From Candidatus Neomarinimicrobiota bacterium (GTDB lineage Bacteria > Fidelibacterota > Fidelibacteria > Fidelibacterales > Fidelibacteraceae): a stretch of 64,000 nucleotides of DNA. This document shows, piece by piece, positions 46,360 to 55,741 of this stretch; within the stretch, counting starts at the first letter, position 1, and the number at the start of each line of letters is the position of its first letter. The position numbers and the translations under genes are program-made. Under the pieces are notes generated by a model that searched no databases, was not told where the DNA came from, and was given only the letters and a program-made list of their open reading frames with translations. Where the stretch lies: the NCBI GenBank assembly GCA_021157965.1, contig JAGGVO010000042.1, positions 1-64,000 of the forward strand. The letters run 5' to 3'.

Positions 46360-48669
46360 ATGAAACATCCTAACAATACATGGCAACGAATAAAAGCTTG
46401 TTTAGCAGTTTTATTTTCGTGTACTATCCTTTTTTCATCCTGTGATATCAATGTTCCCAGCAAACTGGAACCACCAGTATGGAAAGCATCTCTCACACTT
46501 CCCCTGATTTATGAACAATATCCCGTCATCGACCTGGAAAACGATTCCACTTTCTTTGCCGAAGGGGATACCATGTTTCTCCGATTTGGAGGAAGTCTGG
46601 GAAAAGTGACTCTTTCGAAAAGCAATTTTCATGTCCCGGTCAATACCGAAATTTCTGTACAGGAAGAAGGACAAACCCTCAGGGTTGACCCGGTCAGCAG
46701 AGAAATAAGCGATAAACTGACCATCGAGGATATTGTGGGAGCAAGCCTGTCCACCATACCGCCGGATGTCTGGAATGATGCTGCTGCAGATCCTATAGCC
46801 GAAATGGATGAAATGGTCGATATGGGTGAAGAAACCCGGGATGAACTTAATCATTACTTCTCCGCTTACGCACTGGAAACCGGTGAAGGCAGTTTTTTCG
46901 TGACCGAATTTAGAAATGATCTGCCGGGACCTATTTTTATTGATACGGTAAAAATCGAAGTTATCCGGGATGATATGTCCCGCTATGACCTTGTGGTTCA
47001 TGAAGGAGGCAGAATTGCAGCCTATGACAGACTCCGGGACTCTACAGATCTGACCGGAAAACTGGTTGAAGGCACCCGCCTTAATGCTTCCATGGCGATT
47101 TTTCTTGTCCCGGTAAGCGATACCCTTTATTCAAACCCCGACATAGAAGACGGACTCTTCTACCGGCAAAACACGCAAATGTCCTTTACATCCATCCATG
47201 GACGTACCAAAGAAATTGTCCTTATGGACACAACCATGGGATTCTCCCTTCCCCAAAGCAATACACAGATTGAAGAAGGAGCATTAAGTATTACAGGGCC
47301 GGATACCAATGAAATCAACATGGTCGTTCTTGACAATACTTTTGATGCGCCGATCCGTTTCGGACTTACCTTTCCCCAGATTCAGACACCCCCTCCGGGA
47401 AATACTCCTGCAGCATTTCCCGATACCCTCCTCGCTCCGGGCCTGAATATGACCCTGGACCTGGGCGGATACCATGTAAAAAGCAGTGAAGACGGTGAGT
47501 TGTTAAACAATCTGGAATATACTTACCGGGTAAAAATCGACAGTGCAGCACCCGATGTGGCAGGATATAACGCCATCTTTCCATTAAATGAAAGTATGGG
47601 AACACTGCAGGTAGATTTTCAGGTGACGGATATGCGCTTTGATTCATTGAAGGGACAATTCAATATGCTGCTGCCTGGAGATGAACAGAAGATAGAACTT
47701 CCTGAAGGGATTACCGGCATCGGCATTGCCGAACCCGAAATGACACTCCGCGTGCAGAACCACATCCTCCCTGTCAAACTGATAATGGATATAACGGCCG
47801 TCAAAAAAACCGAATCCCGCACTATGCATGTAGAGCCGTCTCTCAATCATCCGGACGCAGCAGCCACCGATTCAGCTCTATCCATCATTAAATTTAACCG
47901 TCAAGGTATGTTTGTCTACTGGGATGACGAGTCCAATTTGGTACATGTCAATGAAACATATCCCACAATTGCCGATCTGATTGATCTGAATCCCAAAAAC
48001 TTTCGCATTAATACCAGCGCCCTTGTCAGGGGAGAAGGAACGATTGGTATCGGGGATAGCCTGTGGGCCGATTATACACTGGAAGCTCCTTTTAAATTTC
48101 TGGCAAGCCGGCAAAGTTTTATACCAAAAGAGTATACGAAAATTGCCGCATGGGATAGTTCCACAGCAGCTTTTATTAAGAAGAATGCTACCGGAGCCAT
48201 TATTTATGCCAATCTGACCAATCATATCCCGATGCACGGAACTTTCACCCTGCTGATGTCTGACAGCACGATTTTCCCTCAGGACACCCTTCAGACAACC
48301 CTTGATTCACTGAACATTTCAGGTATGGAAAACAGTCGTATCTATTTTAACAATGGGGATACCATTCGACTGGATACACTCTTTTCTGTCCCATTGCCCC
48401 GGGTACAGGTGGATCCGGAGACAGGCATCGTTACAGCACCGATTGATTCCATGGTCACCGATACTATCTCTGCCGACCTGGTTATCGAACTGACCCGCCA
48501 GGTAAATCATTACGTCATGCCCCGTATCGATCTTCAAACAAGCTCGGATTCCCTGATCTTTATCCGGCCTCAGGATTATATCGGAGTTCATGCTTATATT
48601 GGCTTCCGGGTCAATACCGGCGATTTTATCTATGATTCCGAAAATGATGAGGAGGATGGCGGAGAATGA
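46360..48669 (+). CDS. Large lipoprotein of unknown function
   Basis: 769 residues. A lipoprotein signal (lipobox LFSSC, Cys28) is followed by a predominantly beta-strand protein rich in Asp and Thr, with an acidic C-terminus (NDEEDGGE). No catalytic motif is recognised. The stop overlaps the start of the barrel gene as ATGA, so it is probably the lipoprotein partner of that outer-membrane protein. No convincing Shine-Dalgarno site is seen. Confidence 0.7.
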   Translation: MKHPNNTWQRIKACLAVLFSCTILFSSCDINVPSKLEPPVWKASLTLPLIYEQYPVIDLENDSTFFAEGDTMFLRFGGSLGKVTLSKSNFHVPVNTEISVQEEGQTLRVDPVSREISDKLTIEDIVGASLSTIPPDVWNDAAADPIAEMDEMVDMGEETRDELNHYFSAYALETGEGSFFVTEFRNDLPGPIFIDTVKIEVIRDDMSRYDLVVHEGGRIAAYDRLRDSTDLTGKLVEGTRLNASMAIFLVPVSDTLYSNPDIEDGLFYRQNTQMSFTSIHGRTKEIVLMDTTMGFSLPQSNTQIEEGALSITGPDTNEINMVVLDNTFDAPIRFGLTFPQIQTPPPGNTPAAFPDTLLAPGLNMTLDLGGYHVKSSEDGELLNNLEYTYRVKIDSAAPDVAGYNAIFPLNESMGTLQVDFQVTDMRFDSLKGQFNMLLPGDEQKIELPEGITGIGIAEPEMTLRVQNHILPVKLIMDITAVKKTESRTMHVEPSLNHPDAAATDSALSIIKFNRQGMFVYWDDESNLVHVNETYPTIADLIDLNPKNFRINTSALVRGEGTIGIGDSLWADYTLEAPFKFLASRQSFIPKEYTKIAAWDSSTAAFIKKNATGAIIYANLTNHIPMHGTFTLLMSDSTIFPQDTLQTTLDSLNISGMENSRIYFNNGDTIRLDTLFSVPLPRVQVDPETGIVTAPIDSMVTDTISADLVIELTRQVNHYVMPRIDLQTSSDSLIFIRPQDYIGVHAYIGFRVNTGDFIYDSENDEEDGGE

Positions 48670-49997
48670 TACGGCGCTTTCTTGTCCTGTTTCTAGGTTT
48701 AGCCGTTTTCCTGCATGCCCAGTTTGACCGGGATCCCCGGGCTGTGGGACTGGCTGGAGCCTATGGTACGATTTCCCGTGGCTTTTCCGCTGTCGGGTGG
48801 AATCCGGCTAACCTTGCCTTTTCCGACTCTGCCGGCCACATGCGAATCTCCCTGGGCTATGTGGATTTCCGAATCCAAAACACGGTCCTTTCCCTTAAGG
48901 ATTTAAACTATTATAACGGCCGCGATCTGGAAAGACCCGATCCCTATACCGGTGAAATTCCCAAGGAGGGTTTTCTTGAACTTTTCCGGGAGGATGGATT
49001 CCGGGGAGAAGCAGGCCTTTCGGTCGTCATTCCCTTTTTGAGCCTGTCAGGCAAGAACTGGGCCGTCACCACCCGGATGATCTCTGCAGCCGATTTAATG
49101 ATGCCTTACGATTATGCAGACCTTTTCGTAAACGGCAACAGAATTCTCAAGGATTATGACCTGACAATTGATCTTAACTCCATGGTAATGGTCGCAGCCG
49201 ATTACTCCATGGGATTTCCCTTTGAATTCGGAGCTGTGGGATTTACGCTCCGCTATTTTCAGGGATTAACCTATTACGGTTTTGATAGTGACGAATCCAC
49301 CGCACATTTCCTCACCGACACGACATCCCTTAAAGCCAGAGCTGAATATATTACACGGCTTATGTACGGCGGGACCGGTGCCGGACTGGATTTGGGCTAT
49401 ACATCCAACCCTTGGAACGGCTGGCAATTCAGTGTGGCGCTGAACAACCTTTTTGCCCAGACATACTGGAATAAACCCACTTATGCCCGGATGCTGTTGG
49501 GTGTCAATGAAGATGACATTTATCAAAGCAAAAAATATGTTTACCGTCTGAAAGAACTGACACCTATGGATTTCTTCGGCGATACAACAGGAGTAACACC
49601 TAACTTCGAAGAAATTTATATCACTGAGGAATCCTCGCTCGATCCGCCTGGCGGAACCGTCAAAATCCGTTATCCGGCATGGGTCCGTTTTGGCCTTCGC
49701 CGGCAGTTGAATCCGGAAGTTGTATGGGTCAGCGATTTTTCAGCATCCTTTCAGAATATCTTTTTTGCACGGGATTCATGGCTGTGGAGCAACGGAATCG
49801 AAATTGTCCGGTCACCCGTTTTCCCGGTTCGGGCAGGATTGGCCTGGGGCGGAAAAAACAATAAGCATATTTCCTTCGGCTTTTCGGTGAAAACCTGGAT
49901 TCTGAACCTGGATTTTGCCATGGCTCTGCATAACGGATTCAGCCTGCAGACAGCGAAAGGACTCGAACTGGCTTTGGGTGGATATCTTGAATTTTAA
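48666..49997 (+). CDS. Outer-membrane beta-barrel protein (DUF5723-like)
   Basis: 443 residues with a signal peptide (1-18). The mature start DRDPRAVGLAGAYGTISRG resembles PorV- and FadL-like barrels that open with an A(V/L)G(L/M)AGA motif. Alternating amphipathic strands run to the terminal Phe (GGYLEF). It is translationally coupled to the upstream lipoprotein. Function unknown; the pair looks like a surface complex. Confidence 0.78.
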   Translation: MIRRFLVLFLGLAVFLHAQFDRDPRAVGLAGAYGTISRGFSAVGWNPANLAFSDSAGHMRISLGYVDFRIQNTVLSLKDLNYYNGRDLERPDPYTGEIPKEGFLELFREDGFRGEAGLSVVIPFLSLSGKNWAVTTRMISAADLMMPYDYADLFVNGNRILKDYDLTIDLNSMVMVAADYSMGFPFEFGAVGFTLRYFQGLTYYGFDSDESTAHFLTDTTSLKARAEYITRLMYGGTGAGLDLGYTSNPWNGWQFSVALNNLFAQTYWNKPTYARMLLGVNEDDIYQSKKYVYRLKELTPMDFFGDTTGVTPNFEEIYITEESSLDPPGGTVKIRYPAWVRFGLRRQLNPEVVWVSDFSASFQNIFFARDSWLWSNGIEIVRSPVFPVRAGLAWGGKNNKHISFGFSVKTWILNLDFAMALHNGFSLQTAKGLELALGGYLEF

Positions 49998-50039
49998 CGG
50001 CTTTTTCTGTGATCAAAGGCTAAGAAAGGGTTTTATTCC

Positions 50040-50237
50040 ATGAAAGATCAGGAGAAAAACAACACAGCGGAACCTTTTGGAAAAACATGTACTCTCTGCG
50101 GCGAAGAAAACAGGGAAAAATTAACAGAAGATCCCTTCAACAAAGGTGTATACATCTGTCATGAGTGTCTTGAAAGAACCAGTCGTCACGACACCATGGT
50201 CCGGCTGGGACTCGAAGTACAGCCAGAACACGAATAA
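50040..50237 (+). CDS. Stand-alone ClpX-type zinc-finger protein
   Basis: 65 residues. CTLCG (17-21) and YICHEC (38-43) form a C4 zinc finger like the N-terminal zinc-binding domain of ClpX, but no AAA+ domain follows. It might act as an adaptor or decoy for protein quality control; this is inference. AAAGGG lies upstream. The pterin-enzyme gene starts 74 nt later. Confidence 0.6.
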   Translation: MKDQEKNNTAEPFGKTCTLCGEENREKLTEDPFNKGVYICHECLERTSRHDTMVRLGLEVQPEHE

Positions 50238-50311
50238 AAGGGAACAAAACGGTGAAGAAGAGGTCCAAAGAGATTCGCTATGGACACATGGATAAAAATA
50301 TGGAGGATTCC

Positions 50312-50719
50312 ATGATTTACCTGACAAAGCGGGTGACTTTTTCAGCCTCCCACGTGCTTCGGAATCCGGATTTTGATGAAAAAAAGAATCTGGATATTTA
50401 TGGTAAATGCAGCTGGCCTCACGGACACGGCCATAATTATATCCTGGAAGTCACGGTTCAGGGACACATCCCAAAAGAAACCGGGATACTCATTGATCTA
50501 AAAAAACTCAAACACATCATTCACGAAACAGTCGTGGATAAACTGGACCACAAATTCCTGAATACAGATGTGGAGTTCCTGAAGGGAGTTATCCCCACAT
50601 CGGAAAATCTGATTGTCTTGATATGGAAAGAACTGGAAAACGTTTTGGAACCCGGGATGCTGTATGAACTGAAACTGTGGGAAACAGAAAACAACTGGGT
50701 TGTCTATCGTGGCGAATAA
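50312..50719 (+). CDS. queD: 6-carboxytetrahydropterin synthase / PTPS family
   Basis: 135 residues. The zinc histidines are in FSASH and HGHGHNY, and the catalytic Cys is in YGKCSWPHG. This is the QueD-type arrangement, producing 6-carboxy-tetrahydropterin for queuosine synthesis. GGAGG lies 6 nt before the ATG at 50312; the longer frame from 50252 is not favoured. A second PTPS-like gene and folE follow, all overlapping. Confidence 0.88.
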   Translation: MIYLTKRVTFSASHVLRNPDFDEKKNLDIYGKCSWPHGHGHNYILEVTVQGHIPKETGILIDLKKLKHIIHETVVDKLDHKFLNTDVEFLKGVIPTSENLIVLIWKELENVLEPGMLYELKLWETENNWVVYRGE

Positions 50720-51131
50720 AAATCCTATCCTCGAATTGTATACCCGAATCTCATTTTCCGCCGCCCACAGCTACCGGGATCAAAACAAATCCCCGGAGGA
50801 AAACCGCCGGCAATACGGAAAAAACAGCCATGTTCACGGGCATAATTATGAAGTAACCCTTGGCCTGCGGGGCTCCGTTGATATGCAGAGCGGGATGATA
50901 ATAAATTTCTTCGAGGTGAAACAGATCCTCAAAGAAAAAATTCTATCTGTCCTGGATGTAACCCACCTGGAGGAGGATATCCCCTGGTTCAGGGAAAACC
51001 TTCCCACAACCGAAAATATAACCCTGTTTATATATAACAAACTTAAGCGTGCCTTCCCTTCTTCAGTGACTCTGATATCGGTGGAAGTACGCGAAACCCC
51101 TGATTTAGGAGCAAAAATATACAATGAGTAA
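50709..51131 (+). CDS. PTPS-family protein lacking the catalytic cysteine
   Basis: About 140 residues. The zinc motifs are conserved ([15 protein letters not shown]), but the position of the catalytic Cys reads YGKNSHVHG, with Asn replacing Cys. The start is GTG at 50709 or TTG at 50700, both inside queD. It may use a different pterin substrate or pair with the preceding enzyme; neither is shown. It overlaps folE by 8 bp. Confidence 0.82.
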   Translation: MANKNPILELYTRISFSAAHSYRDQNKSPEENRRQYGKNSHVHGHNYEVTLGLRGSVDMQSGMIINFFEVKQILKEKILSVLDVTHLEEDIPWFRENLPTTENITLFIYNKLKRAFPSSVTLISVEVRETPDLGAKIYNE

Positions 51132-51702
51132 TGTTCGTATTAAAAAACTTGAAGCCATTACACTGGATCTGTTAAAGGAAATTGGTGAAGATCCTCAGCG
51201 GGACGGACTATTAAAAACACCATACCGCGTGGCAAAATCCTGGGAATTCCTTTCGAAAGGCTATGATATGAAACTGAAGGACATCATCAATGATGCCATT
51301 TATGATGAAGAATCTCAGGGTATGGTTGTTGTCCGGGACATTGATTTCTTTTCCCTGTGTGAACATCACATGTTACCTTTTTTTGGAGTTGTCCATGTGG
51401 GATATATTCCCAATGGAAAGGTTTTGGGGCTCAGTAAAATCCCCAGGATTGTAGAGATGTATTCCCGGCGTTTGCAAATTCAGGAACGCATGACACGTCA
51501 GATTGCGGAAACGCTCTGGAATACGGTGAATCCCATTGGTGTCGGGGTTGTCATTGAAGGTCAGCACATGTGCATGCAAATGCGGGGTGTTGAGAAGAAG
51601 AATTCCTATACAACGACCTCTACGGTTCTGGGGGAATTCCACGATGATCCCGAGACCCGGGCGGAATTCCTCACAATGATTTCAAAAAAGACCTTCGGAT
51701 AA
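51124..51702 (+). CDS. folE: GTP cyclohydrolase I
   Basis: 192 residues, family length. CEHHMLPF carries the zinc-binding Cys and His residues, and [10 protein letters not shown] supplies the second Cys ligand region. It opens the guanine ring of GTP to 7,8-dihydroneopterin triphosphate, the precursor for folate and for the PTPS enzymes encoded immediately upstream. The two overlaps show co-translation. Confidence 0.96.
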   Translation: MSNVRIKKLEAITLDLLKEIGEDPQRDGLLKTPYRVAKSWEFLSKGYDMKLKDIINDAIYDEESQGMVVVRDIDFFSLCEHHMLPFFGVVHVGYIPNGKVLGLSKIPRIVEMYSRRLQIQERMTRQIAETLWNTVNPIGVGVVIEGQHMCMQMRGVEKKNSYTTTSTVLGEFHDDPETRAEFLTMISKKTFG

Positions 51703-51712
51703 TATCCATTAT

Positions 51713-52975
51713 ATGAATATTCCACTCCTGCTTACCCTGGTAACGGAGCTGTTCCGGCAAGCTACGGAACGTTCCCACCTCCCTGCAGATGAGGTTGTTC
51801 AACATTATTTTCAGCATAAACGTTTTTTAGGAAAAAGGGACCGAAAAGAAATATCCGGGATATTCTGGCATGCCATCCGCCATAAATCCCGTTTCGAGTG
51901 GGATTCTTCCGGGATCCTGTCACCTTCCATAAAAGCCGGAATCCCGGTTGAAGAACTGGTAGTCCGGGCATATCGGGATCTATACCCGATATCCTCAGCG
52001 CCGGATTTCCGAAAAGAGGATGGAATAAGCCGGGCATGGAACATAACGGACAAAAAGCCTGTCAGGGAAGGAATTCCGGACCATGCTTTTTACAGCCTTC
52101 CGGAATGGATGTGGATACGTCTGGAGCAATTCTTCGACCGTGAAACACTTCGGGATACTGCAGCATCGCTTTTGAAACCGGCAGAACTCCATCTCCGGGT
52201 AAACACACTCAAAGCAAGTGTGGAAGACGTTATCCGGACCTGTACCGAATTTAAAATCCACAAAGGAAAGATATTACCGGAAGCCCTTCGTTTCCAGAGA
52301 AAGACAGATATCAAACATCATATTACATACCGGCGGGGAGGGGTAGAAATTCAGGATGAAGGGAGCCAGCTTATCACCCGGATAATCCAGCCTCAGGCGG
52401 GGGATTGCATTATCGATGCCTGTGCCGGAGCCGGAGGAAAATCCCTCCATCTTGCAGCCCTCACCCATAATCGGGCCCGTATTATTGCAACAGATAAATA
52501 TCCTGAACGGCTGATGGAGCTCATGATCCGGGCTTCCCGTGCTGATGCTCAAATTCAAATCATGGATCAGAAAGAAGTTTTTAAGAGACTTCAAGGCATG
52601 GCGGACATTTTGTTTCTGGATGTCCCCTGCAGCGGGAGTGGAACCTTTCGGCGCCGGCCGGACCTGAAATGGAATCTGACACCTGAATCAATCCAACGTT
52701 ACGTTGACCTGCAACGAAAAATTCTTAAAGAAAATATTCCTCTGCTAAAACCGGGGGGGCGGCTCGTATACGCAACCTGTTCCATCCTGCCTGAAGAAAA
52801 TGAAGAACAGATGGAATTTATCATGAAAACCTGGCCCCAATTGAAACCGGTATCGATTCCGGACACGGTTCGGAATTTGAACATTCCGATAAAACCCGTG
52901 GATACTCCCTGGCTCAGAATCAAACCGCAGGATTTTGATACGGATGGCTATTTTGTGGGTATTTTTGAATTCTGA
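51713..52975 (+). CDS. RsmB-like 16S rRNA (cytosine-C5) methyltransferase
   Basis: 420 residues. An N-terminal NusB-like region is followed by a SAM-binding Rossmann domain with ACAGAGGKSLHLAAL, the catalytic Cys motif PCSGSG and the second Cys in TCSILPEENEEQ. It methylates cytosine in rRNA, m5C967 in E. coli. It starts 10 nt after folE. The 173 bp after the stop are AT-rich with no visible gene. Confidence 0.87.
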   Translation: MNIPLLLTLVTELFRQATERSHLPADEVVQHYFQHKRFLGKRDRKEISGIFWHAIRHKSRFEWDSSGILSPSIKAGIPVEELVVRAYRDLYPISSAPDFRKEDGISRAWNITDKKPVREGIPDHAFYSLPEWMWIRLEQFFDRETLRDTAASLLKPAELHLRVNTLKASVEDVIRTCTEFKIHKGKILPEALRFQRKTDIKHHITYRRGGVEIQDEGSQLITRIIQPQAGDCIIDACAGAGGKSLHLAALTHNRARIIATDKYPERLMELMIRASRADAQIQIMDQKEVFKRLQGMADILFLDVPCSGSGTFRRRPDLKWNLTPESIQRYVDLQRKILKENIPLLKPGGRLVYATCSILPEENEEQMEFIMKTWPQLKPVSIPDTVRNLNIPIKPVDTPWLRIKPQDFDTDGYFVGIFEF

Positions 52976-53148
52976 ATTTTGAATGATAGCTTGAATTGAA
53001 TAATTATGAATCGGGTTTTATGGAAAATCAATGAATAAAATGATGAGCTATATTTTTTCACCGTATTTTTAAACATCTGGAAGAGCGGGATACTTGAGCG
53101 TCGAAGATGCTTGAACACAGTCAAACACCGCCCAATCTATCCAACAAT

Positions 53149-54141
53149 TCAATTTTCGTCCTCACCGGGATATTTCAATCCAATCTGTTCGCGGATTTGA
53201 TCCATAAGTTTCATAATACCCAGTGTTTCCTCATGGGGTATGGCAGGACTTTCGGTCAATCCTTTCCGGATGCAGGACATAACATGTAATGCCATATATC
53301 CATATCCCCGGTTTTCAAAAGGGAAATGTTTTACAATCGGACGACCTGACACCGGATGGATGGTTAGGGTGTTCTGGTGCCACCACGGTTCATGAACAGT
53401 AATCATTCCTTTTTCACCCATTACCGTGAAATCATAGGGAGTCCGATTGACCACAGCCGTATAGAAGACAGACAACATCCCATCTGCAGTTTTCATCACA
53501 ATACCCGTTCGTTCATCAATGCCGCTTTCCCCCAATGTTGCAAGAGACTTTGTTTCAACTGGCATTCCCAAAAGCCAGACACTGGTTGAAAGGGGATAAA
53601 TGCCAACATCCAGCAAGGCACCGCCACCTAAATGTGGATTGAAAACACGGCTTTCGGGATTAAAATCCATGGCATAACCAAAAGCACCGGAAAAGAGGCC
53701 TGGTTTTCCCACAACTTCATCCTCAAGTGCCTGTTTCAGCCACTGCATCAAAGGAGTAAAACGGATCCACAGAGCATCCATAAGGAACAATCCCTTTGTC
53801 TGAGACACTGTTATCATGGATTCAGCTTCCCGGGCATTGATGGCAAAGGGTTTTTCACATAAAACATGCTTTCCCGCTGACAGGGCAAGGATGGTGTTAT
53901 CTTTGTGAAAAGGATGGGGGGTTGCCACATAAATAATATCCGCTGATGATTGGTTAACCAGGTCAGAATAACTATTAAATCGTTCAGGAATATGAAATCT
54001 TTCTCCGAAAGCTTCTGCCTTTTTGTGATGACGGGAGCCGACAGCAACAACTATTGCCTCGGGTAAATGCATTAATTCGCTTGTAAAAATCTCCGCCATT
54101 CGCCCTGTCCCAAGAATCCCCCACTTTATCTGCTTCTTCAT
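53149..54141 (-). CDS. Gfo/Idh/MocA-family oxidoreductase
   Basis: 330 residues. A Rossmann NAD(P) site opens WGILGTGRMAEIF, the family EKP motif is CEKPF (about 94-98), and the C-terminal alpha-beta domain includes DVGIYPLS. It oxidises or reduces sugars, inositols or similar compounds; the sequence is closest in pattern to the dihydrodiol/xylose-dehydrogenase-like branch. GGAGG lies 5 nt before the ATG at 54141. Bipartite element D (minus strand) ends about 150 nt upstream. Confidence 0.88.
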   Translation of the reverse strand: MKKQIKWGILGTGRMAEIFTSELMHLPEAIVVAVGSRHHKKAEAFGERFHIPERFNSYSDLVNQSSADIIYVATPHPFHKDNTILALSAGKHVLCEKPFAINAREAESMITVSQTKGLFLMDALWIRFTPLMQWLKQALEDEVVGKPGLFSGAFGYAMDFNPESRVFNPHLGGGALLDVGIYPLSTSVWLLGMPVETKSLATLGESGIDERTGIVMKTADGMLSVFYTAVVNRTPYDFTVMGEKGMITVHEPWWHQNTLTIHPVSGRPIVKHFPFENRGYGYMALHVMSCIRKGLTESPAIPHEETLGIMKLMDQIREQIGLKYPGEDEN

Positions 54142-54293
54142 GTGTCCTCCCAAATGATTATATATAAATGTAGAAAAGAATGGTCAAGGTCAATATGTTT
54201 TATTGCCGGTTTATATAGAATTTCAAAGAGAGGTTCAGAAAAAAAAACATCTGAAACAACAGAGGAAAATAAGCATTAACCTATATATAATTT

Positions 54294-54342
54294 ATAATAT
54301 AAACTTGACTTGTTTGAGTATTTGGTTTATTTTACCCCCGGG
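54294..54342 (-). repeat. Bipartite intergenic element, copy D
   Basis: On the minus strand CCCGGGG (54342-54336) with GTAAAATAA, then CAAGTTTATATTAT (54307-54294). The 28-bp spacing equals that of copies A, B and C. A C-rich run precedes the GC box as in copy C. It lies about 150 nt upstream of the Gfo/Idh/MocA gene, reading toward it. Confidence 0.7.
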
Positions 54343-54383
54343 GCGGGGGGCGAGCGCATCACGAGATTGTAATATATCATTTT

Positions 54384-54415
54384 CCTAAAAAAAAGCCGGT
54401 GAAATCACCGGCTTT
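54384..54415 (-). terminator. Rho-independent terminator of the PEGA-protein gene
   Basis: Arms AAAGCCGGTGA (54392-54402) and TCACCGGCTTT (54405-54415) have a 2-nt loop. On the minus strand the hairpin is followed by a run of T. It stands 21 bp after the PEGA gene stop. Confidence 0.88.
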
Positions 54416-54436
54416 ACACATATTATATAAACATCA

Positions 54437-55423
54437 TTATTCAATCGGAATACCTCTGAAAGGCAAAGTCCACTCTTTTGTTGTCAGTTCGAGGAGACTA
54501 ATAGACCGGGATGAACGTGGAACATCACTGAAAGTAAGGGTCAGCAGTGTGGGGATACGGCTAATCATCTGGTGTACCAATATGTTATGATAGGTTGCCT
54601 TTTTATTTCCCATGGTTCTGACCGGCGATCCGAATTCACGTCCCTGATCATCATAAAAGCGGCTATTCCGGTGAATTGCAAGTTCTTTGTCATCAGGGGA
54701 AAGATTTGTAATCCGGATTTTAATAATCACCTTATCATCCGGCATACGTTTGCAGGAAAGTAAATCAAAAGAAAAGTCATAAGCTGTTACGGTGGATACA
54801 GACTTAGATTGAGCTGCCGGTACTGCTGCCGGCGACTGTATTTCCGGAACTGTTGTTTCCGGTGTCATGGTATAATTAAATACAGCAGGCCGGTTTTCAA
54901 TCTGAAGGGTTTCATGAATAGGTTCATAGCCATCCAGTGTAATTTCAAGGTCATGATTGCCGGGAGTCAGTTTCCCATTGTTTTGTGTCCATAATTCACC
55001 GTCTACCCGAATTTTAGCATCCTGGGGATTCACCCGAATTGAAACATCCACATCATCACGGGTATCCACCCTCAAAAAGTAAACAACCCCGGGTTTAAAA
55101 CCCCGCTCCGGCGGCTCAATAGTCAGGGATTCATAACTATGGGACTGCAGTGTCAAGAATTTTTCCCGTGAGGAAAAATAGAAATAAAACTTTCCCGGAC
55201 CGATTTTTTCAGTCCTGTAGGTTTTTTCCTTCAGAGAGATCTCAACTGCCCGGGTACTCTCTACCCGCAGGACCGAACAATAATTCATGTCCATATCCAA
55301 TTCAGGGGCGGTTTGGGCTTTAAAATCAGATTGAAGCTCCCTGAATTCCAGGATCGTAAAGGACCGTCCCCATAACAGGACAGCACTCATCATGAGTAAT
55401 ACAATACATTTAACAAACTTCAT
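54437..55423 (-). CDS. PEGA-domain exported protein
   Basis: 328 residues with a signal peptide (about 1-20). A PEGA domain sits at about 120-165, with PQDAKIRVDGEL and GNHDLEITLDGYEP. An N-terminal beta region and a C-terminal domain (about 205-328) of unknown type flank it. PEGA domains are common in periplasmic and surface proteins. AGGAGA precedes the ATG at 55423. It is a single gene with its own terminator. Function unknown. Confidence 0.78.
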   Translation of the reverse strand: MKFVKCIVLLMMSAVLLWGRSFTILEFRELQSDFKAQTAPELDMDMNYCSVLRVESTRAVEISLKEKTYRTEKIGPGKFYFYFSSREKFLTLQSHSYESLTIEPPERGFKPGVVYFLRVDTRDDVDVSIRVNPQDAKIRVDGELWTQNNGKLTPGNHDLEITLDGYEPIHETLQIENRPAVFNYTMTPETTVPEIQSPAAVPAAQSKSVSTVTAYDFSFDLLSCKRMPDDKVIIKIRITNLSPDDKELAIHRNSRFYDDQGREFGSPVRTMGNKKATYHNILVHQMISRIPTLLTLTFSDVPRSSRSISLLELTTKEWTLPFRGIPIE

Positions 55424-55581
55424 GGTTATCTCCTTATTTCCCAAAAAAAATGTCTATCATGAATGGATTTTATCTTATTACCATTTTGCGTCATCACTCA
55501 ACCATTCTTTATTTGTACTTGCTTTATCTTACTCAAAGGAGGTAAACAAGTGCAAGGTTTTTTTTATGCATAAAAATCGGA

Positions 55582-55618
55582 TTGACCGTCCGAAGAAATA
55601 AGCGTGATATATGTCACA
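55582..55618 (+). promoter_or_regulatory. Candidate promoter with Crp-type site upstream of P5C dehydrogenase
   Basis: TTGACC (55582-55587), 17-bp spacer, TGATAT (55605-55610). Overlapping the -10 region is CGTGA-N6-TCACA (55603-55618), one base from the Crp consensus. Its position over the -10 suggests repression if bound. The rest of 55424-55741 shows no gene. Confidence 0.35.
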
Positions 55619-55741
55619 GTACAAACGCTGAAAATCCGGGGATTAATCCTGATTTTTTCATGGAAATAATGAAATGAAAAGGATAAGTTGAGGTGTATTA
55701 TACAGAGAGAAGAGAGAACATTAACCATGATGAGGTGACTA

